A stretch of DNA of 64,000 nt from VRUE01 sp963817905 (GTDB lineage Bacteria > Actinomycetota > Thermoleophilia > Solirubrobacterales > 70-9), in the NCBI GenBank assembly GCA_963817905.1, contig CAWFPS010000002.1:558001-622000 (forward strand), read 5' to 3'. This document shows, one piece after another, positions 15,651 to 22,497 of the stretch; within the stretch, counting starts at the first letter, position 1; each line of letters starts with the position of its first letter. The position numbers and the translations under genes were made by a program. The notes below the pieces were generated by a model that searched no databases, was not told the origin of the DNA, and saw nothing but the letters and a program-made list of their open reading frames with translations.

Positions 15651-16896
15651 GCAGACCGAGGGCTCCGCTGCGGTCGCCGAGACGGTCGCGCTCTGCCGCC
15701 CCGAGGTCGTCTGCGCCTACCCGATCTCGCCCCAAACCCACATCGTCGAGGGCCTCTCCGACCTCGTCCGCACCGGGCAACTCGACCCCTGCGAGTACAT
15801 GATGGTGGAGTCGGAGTTCGCCGCGCTCTCGGTCTGCATCGGCGCCTCCGCCACCGGCGCCCGCACCTACACGGCGACGGCCAGCCAGGGCCTGCTCTAC
15901 ATGGCGGAGGCGCTCTACAACGCATCCGGCCTCGGCCTGCCGATCGTGATGACGGTCGCCAACCGGGCGATCGGCTCGCCGATCAACATCTGGAACGACC
16001 ACAGCGACTCGATGTCCCAGCGCGATTGCGGCTGGATCCAGCTCTACGCCGAGACCAACCAGGAGGCGGCCGACCTCCACATCCAGGCCTTCCGCATCGC
16101 CGAGCAGCTCTCGCTGCCGGTGATGGTCTGCATGGACGGCTTCATCCTCACCCACGCCTACGAGCGGATCGACCTGCCGTCCCAAGAGCAGGTCGACGCC
16201 TTTCTGCCGGCCTTCGAGCCGCGCCAGGTGCTCGACCCGGCCGACCCGATCACGATCGGCGCGATGGTCGGTCCCGAGGCCTTCACCGAGGTCAAGTACC
16301 TGGCCCACGCCAAGCAGCTGCAGGCGCTCGACCTGATTCCCGAGGTGGCCGGGGACTTCGCCTCGGTCTTCGGCCGCGAGTCCGGCGGCCTGACCGGCAC
16401 CTACCGGACCGATGACGCCGAGACGATCGTCGTCGCCCTGGGCTCGGTGCTGGGCACGATCGAGGACACGATCGACGAGCTGCGCGAGGAGGGGATGCGC
16501 ATCGGCGCGCTCGCGATCAAGTCCTTCCGGCCCTTCCCGATGGAGGAGGTGCGGGCGGCGCTGGCGGGCGCTGAGCGGGTCGTGGTGCTGGAGAAGGCGC
16601 TGGCGGTCGGGGTCGGCGGCATCGTTTCGGCGAACGTGCGGATGGCGCTCTCGGGCATCCAGCTGCATGGCTACACGGCGATCGCCGGCCTCGGCGGCCG
16701 GCCGATCACGAAACGCTCCCTGCGCGAGCTCTTCGCCGACGCCGTGGCCGGCCGGCTCGAGCCGCTGACCTTCCTCGATATGGACTGGGAGACGGTCGAG
16801 GCCGAGCTGAAGCGGATCGGCGCGGGCGGGCGCAGCGGCCCGCACGCGGAGAACATCCTGCGCGGTGCCGGGATAGTCGCGGCGAGATCCCACTGA
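15643..16896 (+). CDS. 2-oxoacid:ferredoxin oxidoreductase, alpha subunit
   Basis: 417 residues starting MFKQTEGSAAVAETVALCRPEVVCAYPISPQTHIVEGL, the family pattern for the pyrimidine-binding domain of the thiamine diphosphate enzyme. ESEFAALSVCIGASATGARTYTATASQGL and NIWNDHSDSMSQRDCGWIQ are well conserved. Together with beta it oxidatively decarboxylates a 2-oxoacid (pyruvate, 2-oxoisovalerate or similar) to acyl-CoA, giving electrons to ferredoxin. Separate gamma, alpha, beta and delta genes indicate the POR/VOR-type architecture. Confidence 0.94.
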   Translation: MFKQTEGSAAVAETVALCRPEVVCAYPISPQTHIVEGLSDLVRTGQLDPCEYMMVESEFAALSVCIGASATGARTYTATASQGLLYMAEALYNASGLGLPIVMTVANRAIGSPINIWNDHSDSMSQRDCGWIQLYAETNQEAADLHIQAFRIAEQLSLPVMVCMDGFILTHAYERIDLPSQEQVDAFLPAFEPRQVLDPADPITIGAMVGPEAFTEVKYLAHAKQLQALDLIPEVAGDFASVFGRESGGLTGTYRTDDAETIVVALGSVLGTIEDTIDELREEGMRIGALAIKSFRPFPMEEVRAALAGAERVVVLEKALAVGVGGIVSANVRMALSGIQLHGYTAIAGLGGRPITKRSLRELFADAVAGRLEPLTFLDMDWETVEAELKRIGAGGRSGPHAENILRGAGIVAARSH

Positions 16897-16897
16897 G

Positions 16898-18025
16898 ATG
16901 GCCAAGCCGGACAACACCCGTTCCGGTGCGCCTTATCCCCCTATAGAGGGGAAAAAGCGCACCGGAAGCGAAGGCGGCGGGCAGCGGGTGAAGCTGTACC
17001 AGGCGGGGACGTTCGCGGTGGGGAACCGGCTGCTCGACCCAGAGCAGCGCACCGTGCAGGCGCGCATGGACCGCTCCAACAGCCTCACCTCGGGCCATCG
17101 CGCCTGCCAGGGCTGCGGCGAGGCGCTCGGTGCCCGCTACGCGCTCGACGCGGCGATGCGGGCCACCGGAGGCAAGCTGATCGCCGCCAACGCGACCGGC
17201 TGCCTCGAGGTCTTCTCGACCCCCTTCCCGGAGTCCTCCTGGCAGCTGCCCTGGATCCACTCGCTCTTCGGCAACGCGCCCGCGGTGGCGAGCGGGGTCG
17301 CCGCGGCGCTGCGGGCGAAGGGCCGCGAGGACGTGCGGGTGGTCGGCCAGGGCGGCGACGGCGGCACGGTCGACATCGGCTTCGGCTGCCTCTCGGGGAT
17401 GTTCGAGCGCGGCGACGACGTGCTCTTCATCTGTTACGACAACGAGGCCTACATGAACACCGGCGTGCAGCGCTCCGGTGCGACCCCGCCCGCGGCCCGC
17501 ACCGCCAACACCAAGCCGGTCGGCGGGGTGCCCGGCAACCAGTTCGGCCAGGGCAAGGACATGCCGCGGATCGCGATGGCCCACGGCGTTCCCTACGTGG
17601 CCACCGCCACGGTCGCCGACCTGCACGATCTCGAGCACAAGGTCGAGCGGGCGATGGAGCTGCACGGCCCCCGCTACCTCCACGTCTTCGTCCCCTGCCC
17701 GCTCGGCTGGGGAGCCGATTCGGCCGACACGATCAAGCTCGCCCGGCTGGTCCGCGAGTGCGGCCTCTTCCCGGTCTTCGAGGCCGAGGGGGGCGAGGTC
17801 ACCACCGTCGCCAAGATCCGCCGCCAGGTGCCGGTCGAGGAGTACCTGCGCCCGCAGCGGCGCTACGCGCACCTCTTCGGCGAGCCCGGCCACCCCGACA
17901 TCGTCGCCCGCCTGCAGGCGATGGCCGACGAGAACATCCGCCGCTACGGGTTGCTGCCCGACGGCGCATCCGACACTGACCACCCCAGAGGTGGGTCAAA
18001 GTCGGATGCGGAGGCGCCGGCATGA
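16898..18025 (+). CDS. 2-oxoacid:ferredoxin oxidoreductase, beta subunit
   Basis: 375 residues. Carries the TPP-binding segment VVGQGGDGGTVDIGFGCLSGMFERGDDVLFICYDNEAYMNTG, and cysteines RACQGCGEA plus NATGCLEVFSTPFPES for an iron-sulfur cluster. The first 30 residues (MAKPDNTRSGAPYPPIEGKKRTG...) come from a subfamily A palindrome; the conserved family sequence only begins near the GTG at 16987 (VKLYQAGTF), which is the alternative start. The extreme C-terminus is likewise encoded by a second palindrome (17966-18009). Gene end overlaps the next start by ATGA. Confidence 0.92.
   Translation: MAKPDNTRSGAPYPPIEGKKRTGSEGGGQRVKLYQAGTFAVGNRLLDPEQRTVQARMDRSNSLTSGHRACQGCGEALGARYALDAAMRATGGKLIAANATGCLEVFSTPFPESSWQLPWIHSLFGNAPAVASGVAAALRAKGREDVRVVGQGGDGGTVDIGFGCLSGMFERGDDVLFICYDNEAYMNTGVQRSGATPPAARTANTKPVGGVPGNQFGQGKDMPRIAMAHGVPYVATATVADLHDLEHKVERAMELHGPRYLHVFVPCPLGWGADSADTIKLARLVRECGLFPVFEAEGGEVTTVAKIRRQVPVEEYLRPQRRYAHLFGEPGHPDIVARLQAMADENIRRYGLLPDGASDTDHPRGGSKSDAEAPA
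16921..16967 (+). repeat. Palindromic element near the 5' end of a gene (subfamily A, copy 2)
   Basis: Arms of 20 nt starting TTCCGGTGCGCC, two mismatches, with centre CCCCCTATAGAGGGG. Read in the same frame as the copy at 4415, giving SGAP...KKRTG. It makes up most of the extra N-terminus of the beta subunit. Confidence 0.85.
17966..18009 (+). repeat. Palindromic element at the 3' end of the beta-subunit gene (subfamily D)
   Basis: Arms GCATCCGAC (17966-17974) and GTCGGATGC (18001-18009), continuing inward as TGACCACC/GGTGGGTCA with two mismatches and one bulged base. The inner part resembles the palindrome at 39975-40010. It is translated as the last dozen or so residues of the beta subunit. 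Confidence 0.78.
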
Positions 18026-19656
18026 AGAAGCCCTACGCGGTAACCCTCGACGTCGGCTCGAGCCGCGCCAACCACACCGGCAGCTGGCGCACCGAGCGGG
18101 CCGTCTACACCGACCGCCTGCCGCCCTGCAACAACGCCTGCCCGGCCGGCGAGAACATCCAGGCCTGGCTCTACGAGGCCGAGGACGGTGAGGGTGGCTA
18201 CGAGCGCGCCTGGCGCAAGCTGGTCGAGGAGAACCCGCTGCCGGCGATCATGGGGCGGGTCTGCTACCACCCCTGCGAGACCGCCTGCAACCGCGGTCAG
18301 CTCGATGAGGCTGTCGGCATCCACTCGGTCGAGCGCTTCCTCGGCGACGAGGCGATCCGCTGCGGCTGGAAGCTGGAGGCCACCGCGGAGTCGAGTGGGA
18401 AGCGCGTGCTCGTCGTCGGCGCCGGTCCCTCGGGGCTCTCCGCCGCCTACCACCTGACCCGGCTCGGCCACGCGGTGACGATCTATGAGGCGGGGCCGAT
18501 GGCTGGGGGGATGATGCGCTTCGGCATCCCCCAGTACCGCCTGCCGCGCGACGTCCTTGACGCCGAGGTGGGGCGGATCCTCGACCTTGGCGTGGAGCTG
18601 GAGCTGAACCGCAAGGTCGAGAACGTGGTCGAGTCGATGGAGCAGGGCGGCTTCGACGCTGCCTTTCTCGCCGTCGGCGCCCACATCGGCCGCCGCGCCT
18701 ACATTCCCGCCGGGGAGGCCGAGCGCATAGTCGACGCGGTCACCTTGCTGGCGAGCATGGAGGGCGCCGAGCGGCCGCAGCTGGGCCGCCGCGTCGCCGT
18801 CTACGGCGGCGGCGACACGGCGATGGACGTGGCGCGCACGGCAAAGCGGCTCGGGGCGACCGACGCGGTCGTCGTCTACCGCCGCACGGCCGACCGTATG
18901 CCTGCTCACGAGTTCGAGGTCGAGGAGGCGGCGGAGGAGGGCGTGAAGATGAAGTGGCTGTCGACGGTGAAGCGCTTCGACGGAGGCAAGCTGCTGCTCG
19001 AGCGGATGGAGCTCGACGAGACTGGTTTCCCCCAGCCGACCGGCGAGACCGAGGAGCTCGAGGCCGACTCGCTGGTGCTGGCGCTGGGCCAGGAAGCCGA
19101 CCTCTCCCTGCTCGAGGGTGTGCCGGGGATCGAGGTCGATGACGGCGTCGTCGCGGTCGGCCCGAACATGATGACCGGCCACCCCGGGGTCTTCGCCGGG
19201 GGGGACATGGTGCCGGCCGAGCGCACGGTCACGGTCGGCGTCGGACACGGCAAGAAGGCGGCCCGCCACATCGACGGCTGGCTGCGCAGCGAGCCCTTCG
19301 AGCCGCCGCCCAAGCACGAGATCGCCGAGTTCGAGTCACTCAATACGTGGTACTTCGCCGATGCCCCGCGCACCGAGCAGCCGCGGCTGGAGGCGGCACG
19401 GCGGGCCTCCTCCTTCGCCGAGGTCGTCGGCGGTCTCGACCCCGACAACGCGCTCTTCGAGGCGCGCCGCTGCCTCTCCTGTGGCAACTGCTTCTCCTGC
19501 GACAACTGCTATGGGGTCTGTCCGGACAATGCCGTGATCAAGCTCGGCCAGCCGGGAGAGCTCTACGAGATCGATCTCGACTTCTGCAAGGGCTGCGGAA
19601 TCTGCGTCGCCGAGTGCCCCAGCGGCGCGATCGAGATGGTCCCCGAGCAGATCTAG
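18022..19656 (+). CDS. GltD-like NAD(P)H flavoprotein fused to 2[4Fe-4S] delta subunit
   Basis: 544 residues. The N-terminal CxxxC-rich segment (PPCNNACPAGENI ... GRVCYHPCETACNRGQ) matches the iron-sulfur region of glutamate synthase small subunit. It is followed by an FAD Rossmann motif VLVVGAGPSGLSAAYHL, an NAD(P) motif VAVYGGGDTAMDVARTAKRLG and the closing ATG-type segment HPGVFAGGDMV. Residues 470-544 are a two-cluster ferredoxin with a CxxCxxCxxCxxxCP first set and a regular CKGCGICVAECP second set. It likely passes electrons between the oxidoreductase and NAD(P)H. Last gene of the operon, with ATGA coupling to beta. Confidence 0.92.
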   Translation: MKKPYAVTLDVGSSRANHTGSWRTERAVYTDRLPPCNNACPAGENIQAWLYEAEDGEGGYERAWRKLVEENPLPAIMGRVCYHPCETACNRGQLDEAVGIHSVERFLGDEAIRCGWKLEATAESSGKRVLVVGAGPSGLSAAYHLTRLGHAVTIYEAGPMAGGMMRFGIPQYRLPRDVLDAEVGRILDLGVELELNRKVENVVESMEQGGFDAAFLAVGAHIGRRAYIPAGEAERIVDAVTLLASMEGAERPQLGRRVAVYGGGDTAMDVARTAKRLGATDAVVVYRRTADRMPAHEFEVEEAAEEGVKMKWLSTVKRFDGGKLLLERMELDETGFPQPTGETEELEADSLVLALGQEADLSLLEGVPGIEVDDGVVAVGPNMMTGHPGVFAGGDMVPAERTVTVGVGHGKKAARHIDGWLRSEPFEPPPKHEIAEFESLNTWYFADAPRTEQPRLEAARRASSFAEVVGGLDPDNALFEARRCLSCGNCFSCDNCYGVCPDNAVIKLGQPGELYEIDLDFCKGCGICVAECPSGAIEMVPEQI

Positions 19657-19673
19657 CGCGGATCCCGGCACAC

Positions 19674-19703
19674 AATCGCGTGTTTGTGCGCACCACGCGT
19701 GCG
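19674..19703 (+). promoter_or_regulatory. Conserved 30-nt upstream motif of Tad-like genes (copy 2)
   Basis: Ungapped 27/30 match to 10193-10222, including CGCACCACGCGTGCG, again ending 23 nt before the start codon of a Tad-like gene. It lies about 20 nt after the stop of the preceding operon. Confidence 0.6.
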
Positions 19704-19726
19704 GCGCGACCGGCCAGGGTGGGCGC

Positions 19727-21061
19727 ATGGAGGGGCGGAGAGAGGACGGGCAGGTGCTGCCGCTGGCGATCGGGGCAGCGCTTGTCCTGATCGCCGCGGC
19801 GCTGGCGCTGGTGGCGATCGCGGGAGCGGTGGTGGGCAAGGGGCGGGTTCAGCGGGCCGCGGACCTGGCCGCGATCTCGGCCGCGCGCTCGATGCGCGAC
19901 GACCTGGAGCGCCTGCTCTCTCCCGTGCGAATGCCGAACGGGTCTCCGAACCCCCGGCATCTCGAGAAGGCGGCATACCTCGAACGGGCGCGTCTGGCTG
20001 CGATCGAGGCGGCGGCGGCAAACGGCGTGGATGCAAACCACCTGCGTGTCGCATTTCCCGACGAGAGCTCGTTTGCGCCGGTGAGGGTCAAGGCCGTCGT
20101 CCTTGCCGATGTCGAGGTGGGCGATACGCATGGACATACCGAAGCCTCCGCGGTTGCCGAAGCCGGCGCCGCCACCAACCCGGCGACAGGCGGGCCGGTG
20201 ACGATGGCCGCGGGCGGCGGCTACAGCGGTCCTCTGGCCCAGAGGCAGGGACACGGAATGAGGCCCGATGTGGCCGCGGCCTTCGATCGCATGGCCGCGG
20301 CAGCCGCGCAGGCGGGGCTCGCCCTCGTGGTCAACTCGGCGTTTCGCTCCGACGCCGAACAGGCGGCGCTCTTCGCCGCCCACCCTGACCCGACCTGGGT
20401 CGCGCCGCCCGGCCACTCGCTGCACCGCTGCGCGACCGAGCTCGACCTTGGCCCCGAAACTGCCTACGGCTGGCTCGCCGCCAACGCCTCGCGCTTCGGT
20501 TTCCTTCAGCGCTACTCCTGGGAGGCCTGGCATTTCGGCTTCACGCAGGGCCCGCCACCCTGCTCGGCGGCTGGAAACGGGGTTGGTGCGGGGGTGGGCG
20601 GAGACGGAGCGCTCTCGGCTACATCCCTTCCATCCTTCGTGCCCGCTGGGTTCCGCACCCCGATCACCCGGGCGGCTGCCCACTGGAATGTCTCCGCGGC
20701 GCTCCTGGCGGGGCAGCTGATGGCCGAGTCGGGCTTCGATCCGAATGCGGGCTCCGCTGCCGGGGCGCAGGGCATAGCCCAGTTCATCCCCTCCACCGCG
20801 GCCGCCTACGGACTGCGCGATCCCTTCGACCCGGTGGAAGCGATCGACGCCGAGGCTCACCTGATGTCGGACCTGATCCGCCAGTTCGGCTCTCCGGAAC
20901 TGGCCCTCGCCGCCTACAACGCCGGCCCCGCCCCGGTCGAAGCCTGCCACTGCATCCCGCCCTACCCCGAGACCCGGGCCTACGTCACCCGGATCATGGC
21001 CCTGCTGGGGGGAGCCGGGGCGCTTGTGCCGCCAGGATTCGAAGTGAGGCTTGTGGCATGA
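19727..21061 (+). CDS. TadG-like anchor fused to VanY-type peptidase and lytic transglycosylase
   Basis: 444 residues with three parts. Residues 1-45: EDGQVLPLAIGAALVLIAAALALVAIAGAV, a TadG/TadE-like leader and membrane helix, followed by KGRVQRAADLAAISAARSM, typical of the Flp pilus-assembly TadG start. Residues 165-285: an M15 D,D-carboxypeptidase (VanY/DacB-like) with SAFRSDAEQAALF, HSLHRCATELDLG (zinc His and Asp) and WEAWHFGF. Residues 310-425: a lytic transglycosylase with LMAESGFDPNAGSAAGAQGIAQFIPSTAAAYGL and ELALAAYNAGPAPVEA. It should cut peptidoglycan from a membrane anchor, perhaps opening the wall for pili. No start other than the ATG at 19727 was needed. Confidence 0.85.
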   Translation: MEGRREDGQVLPLAIGAALVLIAAALALVAIAGAVVGKGRVQRAADLAAISAARSMRDDLERLLSPVRMPNGSPNPRHLEKAAYLERARLAAIEAAAANGVDANHLRVAFPDESSFAPVRVKAVVLADVEVGDTHGHTEASAVAEAGAATNPATGGPVTMAAGGGYSGPLAQRQGHGMRPDVAAAFDRMAAAAAQAGLALVVNSAFRSDAEQAALFAAHPDPTWVAPPGHSLHRCATELDLGPETAYGWLAANASRFGFLQRYSWEAWHFGFTQGPPPCSAAGNGVGAGVGGDGALSATSLPSFVPAGFRTPITRAAAHWNVSAALLAGQLMAESGFDPNAGSAAGAQGIAQFIPSTAAAYGLRDPFDPVEAIDAEAHLMSDLIRQFGSPELALAAYNAGPAPVEACHCIPPYPETRAYVTRIMALLGGAGALVPPGFEVRLVA

Positions 21062-21138
21062 CCACTCGGCTGAAGTTGCCAGCGGCTCGTGAGCAAGACC
21101 GGGGTCAAGGGGAGACCCCGAGTCCCTTTGGTGCAGCC

Positions 21139-21156
21139 ATACACCCCAGAGTGTAT
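21139..21156 (+). promoter_or_regulatory. Likely VapB operator overlapping −10
   Basis: Perfect 6-nt inverted repeat ATACAC-N6-GTGTAT. The right half overlaps TATCTT (21154-21159), which lies 6 nt before the antitoxin ATG. This fits autorepression of the module by the antitoxin-toxin complex. Confidence 0.6.
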
Positions 21157-21165
21157 CTTGCGTCC

Positions 21166-21378
21166 ATGACCCGGACGAACATCGAGATCGACGACGTGCT
21201 GGTCGAACGCGCGATGCGCCTCTACCGACTGCGCAGCAAGCGCGAGGCGGTCGACCTGGCGTTGCGCAAGCTCGTCGGCGAGCCGATGAGCCGCGAGGAA
21301 GCGCTGGCCACCGAGGGGACCGGCTGGTCCGGCGATCTCGCCGAGATCCGCTCCCGGGAGGAGGTCCCGGGAGCGTGA
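21166..21378 (+). CDS. vapB: Type II antitoxin VapB
   Basis: 70 residues. MTRTNIEIDDVLVERAMRLYRLRSKREAVDLALRKLV is the ribbon-helix-helix-like VapB DNA-binding module; the rest is the toxin-binding tail. The ATG at 21166 was chosen over an upstream ATG because the operator and −10 element lie immediately before it. Translationally coupled to vapC by GTGA. Confidence 0.9.
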   Translation: MTRTNIEIDDVLVERAMRLYRLRSKREAVDLALRKLVGEPMSREEALATEGTGWSGDLAEIRSREEVPGA

Positions 21379-21773
21379 TCCTCGTCGACAGCTCGGCCTG
21401 GATCGAGTTCCTGCGCGCGACCGGGAGCCCGGCCCACCTGCGGCTCCGCGCCGAGCTGCAGGGCGAGACCGAGCTGGCCTGCACCGACGTGGTCGTGATG
21501 GAGGTCCTCGCCGGCGCCCGCGACGAGGCCGATCGCGACCGGCTGCGCCGCCTGCTCTACGGCCTCGAGTTCCTCGCCGTCGACGGCCCCGCCGACTACG
21601 AGACCGCGGCCGAGCTGTACCGGCGCTGCCGCCGGGGGGGAGAGACGCCGCGCAAGCTCAGCGACTGCCTGATCGCCGCGGTGGCGATCCGCAACGAGGC
21701 CGAGCTGCTCTGCGAGGACGCCGACTTCGACGCGATCGCCCGTCACGCGCCGCTGACGCTCGCGGTCGGGTAG
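21375..21773 (+). CDS. vapC: PIN-domain toxin VapC
   Basis: 132 residues, GTG start. ILVDSSAWIEFLRATG gives the first PIN aspartate, VVVMEVLAGA the glutamate, KLSDCLIAAVAI the third acidic residue and CEDADFDAIA the last. Expected to be an Mg-dependent RNase held inactive by VapB. Confidence 0.93.
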   Translation: MILVDSSAWIEFLRATGSPAHLRLRAELQGETELACTDVVVMEVLAGARDEADRDRLRRLLYGLEFLAVDGPADYETAAELYRRCRRGGETPRKLSDCLIAAVAIRNEAELLCEDADFDAIARHAPLTLAVG

Positions 21774-21796
21774 CGGTGGAGTGCCTTTGCCCTCTG

Positions 21797-21838
21797 TGTG
21801 CATACCAGTGGGCTAAACTATGGGTATGCGTATGCACA
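21797..21838 (+). promoter_or_regulatory. Operator/promoter of the second antitoxin pair
   Basis: Inverted repeat TGTGCATA (21797-21804) and TATGCACA (21831-21838), plus an inner GCATACC/GGTATGC pair. Between them is the −10-like TAAACT (21814-21819), 6 nt before the ATG at 21826. The repeat would let the antitoxin cover the promoter and the start codon of a leaderless message. Confidence 0.55.
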
Positions 21839-22089
21839 TAGCGTTGGACGACAAGTTGGCGAAGGAGATCGACGAGATCGCCGGGCCCCGCGGGCGCAGC
21901 AAATTCATTCGTGAGGCGATCGAGGCCAAGGTCGACGTGGACCGCAGGCTTGCGGCGCGGCGGCGGCTGATTGGATCGATCCCCGACTTCGCTCCCTGGA
22001 TGACGCCCGAGTGGATCAGCGAGAACCGCAGGCGCGAAAGCGAGGCACGCGACGCGCAATTGGCCAAATGCTGGCGTCGGGAGGACTGA
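21826..22089 (+). CDS. Ribbon-helix-helix antitoxin
   Basis: 87 residues. MRMHIALDDKLAKEIDEIAGPRGRSKFIREAIEAKVDVDRRL is the RHH (MetJ/Arc) fold; the C-terminal tail is rich in Arg and Glu. Starts at 21820, 21826 and 21832 are in frame; 21826 is preferred because it lies 6 nt after TAAACT. Stop and toxin start overlap by one base (TGATG). Confidence 0.87.
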   Translation: MRMHIALDDKLAKEIDEIAGPRGRSKFIREAIEAKVDVDRRLAARRRLIGSIPDFAPWMTPEWISENRRRESEARDAQLAKCWRRED

Positions 22090-22472
22090 TGGGCCTCGTC
22101 GTGGACACCTCGCTCCTGATCGATCTATTGCGTGGGGACGTCGCGGATGAGTCGGTGCTCGATCCCGGACGCGAGCCGGTGATGATTTCGACGATCACGA
22201 TTCATGAGGTTCTCGTCGGTATGCGAGGGGGAGAAGGGGCCCTTACAGATGCGGTGCTTCAGAGTTTCGCGGTGATCCCAATGGGGAGCGCAGAGGCCGA
22301 GCTGAGCGCGAAATGGCGGCGCGAGTACAGATCGCGCGGCGTGACGCTGAACCTTCCCGACACGGTCATCGCGGCCACGGCGGCACTGCGGAACGTGCCG
22401 CTTGCCACGGGCAACGCCAAGGACTTTCCAATGTCCGAATTGCTGCTTGAACAGTGGCCGCCGCATCGCTGA
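22089..22472 (+). CDS. PIN-domain toxin (VapC-like)
   Basis: 127 residues. GLVVDTSLLIDLLRGD has the first catalytic aspartate, STITIHEVLVGMRGGE the glutamate, LNLPDTVIAATAAL the second aspartate and LATGNAKDFP the last. It pairs with the preceding RHH antitoxin. The two modules in a row differ in sequence and in antitoxin operator and so are not a recent duplication. Confidence 0.92.
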   Translation: MGLVVDTSLLIDLLRGDVADESVLDPGREPVMISTITIHEVLVGMRGGEGALTDAVLQSFAVIPMGSAEAELSAKWRREYRSRGVTLNLPDTVIAATAALRNVPLATGNAKDFPMSELLLEQWPPHR

Positions 22473-22497
22473 GCCCGCAGGCGGGTATCGGTAGGGG

